From: Bryobacteraceae bacterium
GTDB lineage: Bacteria; Acidobacteriota; Terriglobia; Bryobacterales; Bryobacteraceae
Assembly: GCA_029975915.1 (NCBI GenBank)
Contig: JARKOC010000391.1
Span: 50,930-114,929 of the forward strand
Reading direction: 5' to 3'
DNA: 64,000 bases
Made by a program: the position numbers and the translations under genes. The notes beneath the pieces are model-generated. The model saw nothing but the letters and a program-made list of their open reading frames with translations. It had not been told where the DNA came from and searched no databases. Of this stretch, positions 60,465-64,000 are shown piece by piece. Position 1 is the first letter of the stretch. Each line of letters begins with the position of its first letter.

Positions 60465-63217
60465 CGGAAGTTCTCCACAAGCATTAAATCAACCTTTGGC
60501 GACTTGTTGGCGGTGTAAAGGAACGTTTTCTCGTCGGGGGAGACTGAGAGTCCATGGTATACGCCCGCGTCGATCTCCAGTAGTGTTTTGGTGGACCGTG
60601 TCTTGAAGGAATAGAAGTATAGGGCCCACCCGCGCGGCTGCCTTCTGGCGATGTAGTAGATCCCGTTTGCGACCGGCGCGAAGGCCCTCGGATAGACGTT
60701 GTCAGCCACTTTCCTAACCGGGCCACCTGCGATCGGCCTCTCCATCAGGGAGGTGGGTGCGGTACTTGCTCCCACTGTGAAATACAGTGTTTGCCCGTCG
60801 TGGGACTCCAACCCCGTATACCCGCCCGACTCCGTGATCCGCTCCTTCGTCCCACCCCCGACAGGCATCCGGTAGATCTCGAATCTGCCAGTCGGATTCG
60901 CACGAAAATAGAGCCACTTCCCATCGTGTGAATAGCTCGGGCCAGCCTCGTCGTGAGCCGCCTCTGAAACCTGCCGTGGCGGGCCCCCGGACGCACTGAC
61001 TGAGAAAAGCCCCATGCGGCCGCTTTCCAATTGAACATCGAAGACGATCGTATTTCCGCCCGGGGACCAGCGAGGCGAGCCGGAAACCCTACCGATCCCT
61101 TTGGAGAGTTGAATAGCGCCGGAGCCATCCTTGTTGCAGACCCAAACCGATTGACTGTTTCCTTCCCTTGCGGAGGAAAACGCGATCCGCTCTCCGTCCG
61201 GCGAGTATTGCGGGGTGTAGTCGTTAAGGGTAGAGGCGATGAACTGTTCGGCCTCGCCGCCTCGCTGCCATCGCCAGATGTCTAGGTCCATGAAAGAGGA
61301 AGTGTAAACCATGCGGTTTCCTGTAGGAGCTACGGCGGGACTAGAAGCACGGACTCCAGCCAGTTCATAGCGCTCCGGTGGTGAGGACTCGATGATATCT
61401 ACGCGCCAGATATGAGCGTTCACGCCGACGTTTGGGGATGCGGAATAGACGAGCGCCTTTCCGCCCGGCGCCCATGCGACTCCGGCCAGATAGGCGTTCT
61501 GCCGCGTGATACGTCGAAGCGGCCCCGCCGGCCTGACTTCAGCATCCAGGTTCTGCACATACAGATCGCACATCCATACGTTGGAGCAAATGCCAAAAGC
61601 GAGCATCTCCCCATTGGGGGAGAACACGGGGGAGTTCGTCCGGAATGCTGGCGCAGAGAGCAGGGGTCGTTTCGTCCCCCCGGCCAGGGGGAGCAAAGAA
61701 ACCTGCATTCCCCCGTCTGCCAGCGCTTCCGACACGGCGACCCACTGTCCTTTGGGGTGCCACGCAACTTCGACAATCCTCGCATCCTGCACATCTACCA
61801 ACCGGCGCTCCGCCCCTCCCAGGGCATCCACCACGTAGACTCCACCCTCACGCACAAACGCGACACGCTCGCCGTCTGGCGCCCAGGCGGGAGCCGTATC
61901 CGGCGCCGGATGGCGGGTCAACCTCAACATCGACTCGGCGCCTATCCGCTTGACATAGATATCGGTGTTGTCCTGCTTCTCGCCGTTCCATGTGAATGCC
62001 ACCCTGCTCCCATCGGGTGAAAAGTCGGCGCTGGTCTCTGAACCTTGAAGCGAAGTGAACGGTGTCACGTAGGGCTGAGGCCGGGGCTGTCCCCACCTCG
62101 TCATGAACAGCCAGGCAATTGTCCCCAGAGCCGCCACAACGGCTGCTGCGGTGGCCCAGGCGATGCGGCGTCCCTTACGGGTCTTGCTCGCTTCCAATTC
62201 ATCTCTTAGCTCCTGCAACTCCATCTGCACGTCGGCCATCACCTGCAGACGGTGTGACGGATCTTTGTGCTGGCAGCGGCCGATCAGTTTGGCGAGTTCG
62301 GCGGGACAGTTTCGATCCAGCGGGTCGGGTTTCGACTGAAGAACCGCCGCCAGCGTGGATATCTCTGAATCGCCGCGAAAAGCCTTCCGGCCGGACACCA
62401 TTTCGTACAGCAGCGAACCAAACGAAAAGATGTCGGAGCGCGCATCCACGGGCTTGCCTTCGGCCTGCTCCGGAGACATATAGGCTGGCGTGCCCATGAT
62501 TTCGCCCGAATGGGTGAGAGTGCTGCCGGAGCCATCGCCTGTCTGCACACGCCGGGCCAACCCGAAGTCGAGGAGTTTCACCCGTCCCTCGGGCGTCACC
62601 ATGACATTGGACGGCTTCAGGTCCCGGTGGATGATACCCGAGGCATGGGCTTTCGCGAGTGCGGCGGCGATTTGCACGGCGTATTCTAGCGCCTGCCTGA
62701 GCGGCAGGCCCTTCTTCGGAATCCGCCGGTCGAGGCTTTCGCCTTCCACCAGTTCCATGGCGATGAAGTCGAATCCGTCATCCGACGACACTTCGTGGAT
62801 GGTGACAATCCCCGGGTGGTTCAGCGCCGAAGCGGCTCGCGCCTCACGCAGAAACCGTTGCCTGCTTGCCGGGTTGCTGAGTCGACCGTCCGCCAGCACT
62901 TTGATCGCCACGCTCCGCTGCAACTTTTCGTCCCACGCCCGATAGACCGCGCCCATGCCGCCCTGCCCAATGCGCCCCTCGATCCGGAAATGGCCCAGCA
63001 CCTGCCCGGCGGCCAACTCCGGAACTGGGCCGAGTGCGCCTGCGACCGGACTTCCCAGGCTCCCCGATTCGTCAGAAGCGAGAAGCCGCTCGACCTCCGC
63101 CCGCAACCGCGTGTCCGGCCCGCAGGCCTGATCGAGGAAGGCCGCACGCTCGGGTTCCGGCCGTTCGAGCGCGTCAGCCACCACTTCTTTTACGCGTGCC
63201 CATTCCCCCGGCGTCAC
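60461..63217 (-). CDS. membrane Ser/Thr protein kinase with periplasmic TolB/WD40-like beta-propeller
   Basis: I chose the GTG of VTPGEWARVKEVV (63217), which overlaps the sigma-factor stop by 4 bp; relatives start at this point. A longer in-frame ATG exists 36 bp upstream. The 918-aa protein has an N-terminal helical segment and a kinase domain (from about residue 78). The kinase motifs are Gly-loop GRIGQGGMGAVYRA, AIKVL, IIHRDLKPSNVMV, LLDFGLAR and GTPAYMSPEQ. One membrane span follows (IAWATAAAVVAALGTIAWLF, about residue 355). Then come about 540 residues of TolB-like blades (FSPDGSRVAFT, WAPDGERVAFV, YSPDGERIAFS, SPDEKTFLYT). Inferred: the propeller senses a periplasmic ligand and the kinase signals inside. 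Confidence 0.93.
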   Translation of the reverse strand: MTPGEWARVKEVVADALERPEPERAAFLDQACGPDTRLRAEVERLLASDESGSLGSPVAGALGPVPELAAGQVLGHFRIEGRIGQGGMGAVYRAWDEKLQRSVAIKVLADGRLSNPASRQRFLREARAASALNHPGIVTIHEVSSDDGFDFIAMELVEGESLDRRIPKKGLPLRQALEYAVQIAAALAKAHASGIIHRDLKPSNVMVTPEGRVKLLDFGLARRVQTGDGSGSTLTHSGEIMGTPAYMSPEQAEGKPVDARSDIFSFGSLLYEMVSGRKAFRGDSEISTLAAVLQSKPDPLDRNCPAELAKLIGRCQHKDPSHRLQVMADVQMELQELRDELEASKTRKGRRIAWATAAAVVAALGTIAWLFMTRWGQPRPQPYVTPFTSLQGSETSADFSPDGSRVAFTWNGEKQDNTDIYVKRIGAESMLRLTRHPAPDTAPAWAPDGERVAFVREGGVYVVDALGGAERRLVDVQDARIVEVAWHPKGQWVAVSEALADGGMQVSLLPLAGGTKRPLLSAPAFRTNSPVFSPNGEMLAFGICSNVWMCDLYVQNLDAEVRPAGPLRRITRQNAYLAGVAWAPGGKALVYSASPNVGVNAHIWRVDIIESSPPERYELAGVRASSPAVAPTGNRMVYTSSFMDLDIWRWQRGGEAEQFIASTLNDYTPQYSPDGERIAFSSAREGNSQSVWVCNKDGSGAIQLSKGIGRVSGSPRWSPGGNTIVFDVQLESGRMGLFSVSASGGPPRQVSEAAHDEAGPSYSHDGKWLYFRANPTGRFEIYRMPVGGGTKERITESGGYTGLESHDGQTLYFTVGASTAPTSLMERPIAGGPVRKVADNVYPRAFAPVANGIYYIARRQPRGWALYFYSFKTRSTKTLLEIDAGVYHGLSVSPDEKTFLYTANKSPKVDLMLVENFR

Positions 63218-63786
63218 GACTGACCACCTCCGGCGAGACGGGCCCGCAGCCATAACAGCGCGACACTCCAGTCGCGCTTGACGGTCCTCTCCGAAATGCC
63301 CAACTGCGCGGCGGCCTCCTCCACCGTCAAACCACCGAAATAGCGCAACTCCATCACATCAGCCTGTTGCGGGTCCAATTCCCTCAGGCGATCCAACGCT
63401 TCATCCACGGCCAGGATCTCAGCCGATTTGGTCTCATCGAAGCCGCCGGCAAGGGCGTCGAGATCGACCTTGGCGGGCGTGCCGCCGCGCTTGGCCGCAA
63501 AGTGCTGCCGGGCGTAATCCACCAAGATCCGGCGCATCTGCCTGGCAGCGACGCCGATGAAGTGCGCGCGGTCCTGCCACTCCACCCAATCCTGGCCGGC
63601 CAGCCGCACATAGGCTTCGTGGACCACCGCGGTGGGCTGCAGCGTATGGCCGGCGCGTTCGCCGCGCATGTAGTGTCCTGCCAGCCGCCGCAGTTCGTCG
63701 TACACCAGCGGCATCAGCCTGCCGAGAGCATCCTGCTCGCCTCGCCTGAGGCTGGCAAGCAGCAAGGTGACTTCTCCCTCAGCCAT
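63214..63786 (-). CDS. ECF-type sigma factor (Acidobacteria/Planctomycete kinase-linked group)
   Basis: The 190-aa protein has region 2 (YDELRRLAGHYMRGERAGHTLQPTAVVHEAYVRL, then HFIGVAARQMRRILVDYARQ). The HTLQPTALVHEAY element marks the PF07638-type ECF group. Region 4 has LDPQQADVMELRYFGGLTVEEAAAQLGISERTVKRDWSVALLWLRARL. It directs RNA polymerase to specific promoters. It is the first gene of an operon with the kinase, and phosphorylation by a partner kinase is thought to control sigma factors of this group. The divergent gene at the right edge lies 68 bp away and may share regulation. Confidence 0.93.
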   Translation of the reverse strand: MAEGEVTLLLASLRRGEQDALGRLMPLVYDELRRLAGHYMRGERAGHTLQPTAVVHEAYVRLAGQDWVEWQDRAHFIGVAARQMRRILVDYARQHFAAKRGGTPAKVDLDALAGGFDETKSAEILAVDEALDRLRELDPQQADVMELRYFGGLTVEEAAAQLGISERTVKRDWSVALLWLRARLAGGGQS

Positions 63787-63854
63787 CGCCTCTGCTCCTC
63801 AAAACTGGTGGCCCGCTTTTTCACCTCTTCGCGCATTGCGGGGCGAGGTGAAAC

Positions 63855-64000
63855 ATGCGGCCCACTCCCACGATGCTGACTCTGACGGCCTTACTGGCAA
63901 TGAGCGCGAACGCTGAAACGATCCTGACAGTGCGAGTGTACGACTACACCGGGCTATCGGACAATACGATATTAAAAGCGGAAGCGTTGGCTGGGCAGAT
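63855..64000 (+). CDS. secreted protein, N-terminal fragment (3' partial)
   Basis: ATG at 63855 follows a GAGG ribosome site by 7-8 nt and begins MRPTPTMLTLTALLAMSANAE, a signal peptide. The visible mature part reads TILTVRVYDYTGLSDNTILK, followed by AEALAGQ, and runs off the window with no stop. It is divergent from the ECF sigma gene. Family not identifiable from 48 residues. Confidence 0.7.
   Translation, partial: MRPTPTMLTLTALLAMSANAETILTVRVYDYTGLSDNTILKAEALAGQ

Overview
The window looks like a chromosomal segment of a high-GC Gram-negative soil bacterium, most probably an Acidobacteriota member of the Solibacter/Bryobacter kind. This is inferred from gene content, not from a marker gene. 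The clues are a stand-alone duplicated-permease ABC protein, a one-piece 2-oxoglutarate decarboxylase/dehydrogenase/succinyltransferase, an ECF sigma factor coupled to a Ser/Thr kinase with a beta-propeller sensor, many secreted or Tat-exported glycosidase-, sialidase- and sulfatase-like proteins, and a hydroxysqualene dehydroxylase (HpnE). I saw no rRNA, tRNA, CRISPR array, prophage or intact insertion sequence.

Left part (1-18.7 kb). A partial kinase/uridylyltransferase fusion is cut by the left edge. Three minus-strand genes follow: an exported methyltransferase, a copper-binding lipoprotein and glutaryl-CoA dehydrogenase. Then comes an eight-gene minus-strand polysaccharide operon. Read in its own direction from 14852 to 4860, it encodes a NusG/UpxY-type antiterminator, a Wzc-like tyrosine autokinase, a flippase, a methyltransferase, a Wzy/ligase-like polymerase, two glycosyltransferases and a WbaP-like initiating transferase. 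Its short leader folds into two abutting hairpins. The 1235-aa Kgd/SucA-type enzyme lies upstream on the same strand.

Middle (18.9-37.6 kb). Sugar- and cell-wall-related genes dominate: a secreted propeller glycosidase, an unrecognised bicupin, rhodanese, MurQ, two DegT-type aminotransferases (one with a Tat signal), a GH2 glycosidase and a sulfatase. Housekeeping genes are mixed in: uracil-DNA glycosylase, an NCS2 purine permease, HpnE and a fused anthranilate synthase. The first DegT gene and the GH2 gene start head-to-head inside one CATG. A pair of 47-bp palindromic repeats lies downstream of GH2.

Right part (37.6-64 kb). This holds Tat-exported and secreted sialidase-like proteins, an orphan CpaE/TadZ protein next to an 843-bp gene-poor stretch, a HerA-like ATPase, an isolated nuoB, and a flaG-fliS pair behind a sigma-28-type -10 box. 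It also holds a FAH-family hydrolase with an aminotransferase, adenylate kinase, a possible amidase/lipoprotein (toxin/immunity-like) pair, IlvD, a GH20 hexosaminidase, two small proteins and an ADOP permease. It ends with a sigma factor-kinase-secreted protein operon joined by two GTGA overlaps. A divergent secreted protein is cut by the right edge.

All functional calls come from reading motifs and domain order by eye. No database search was run.
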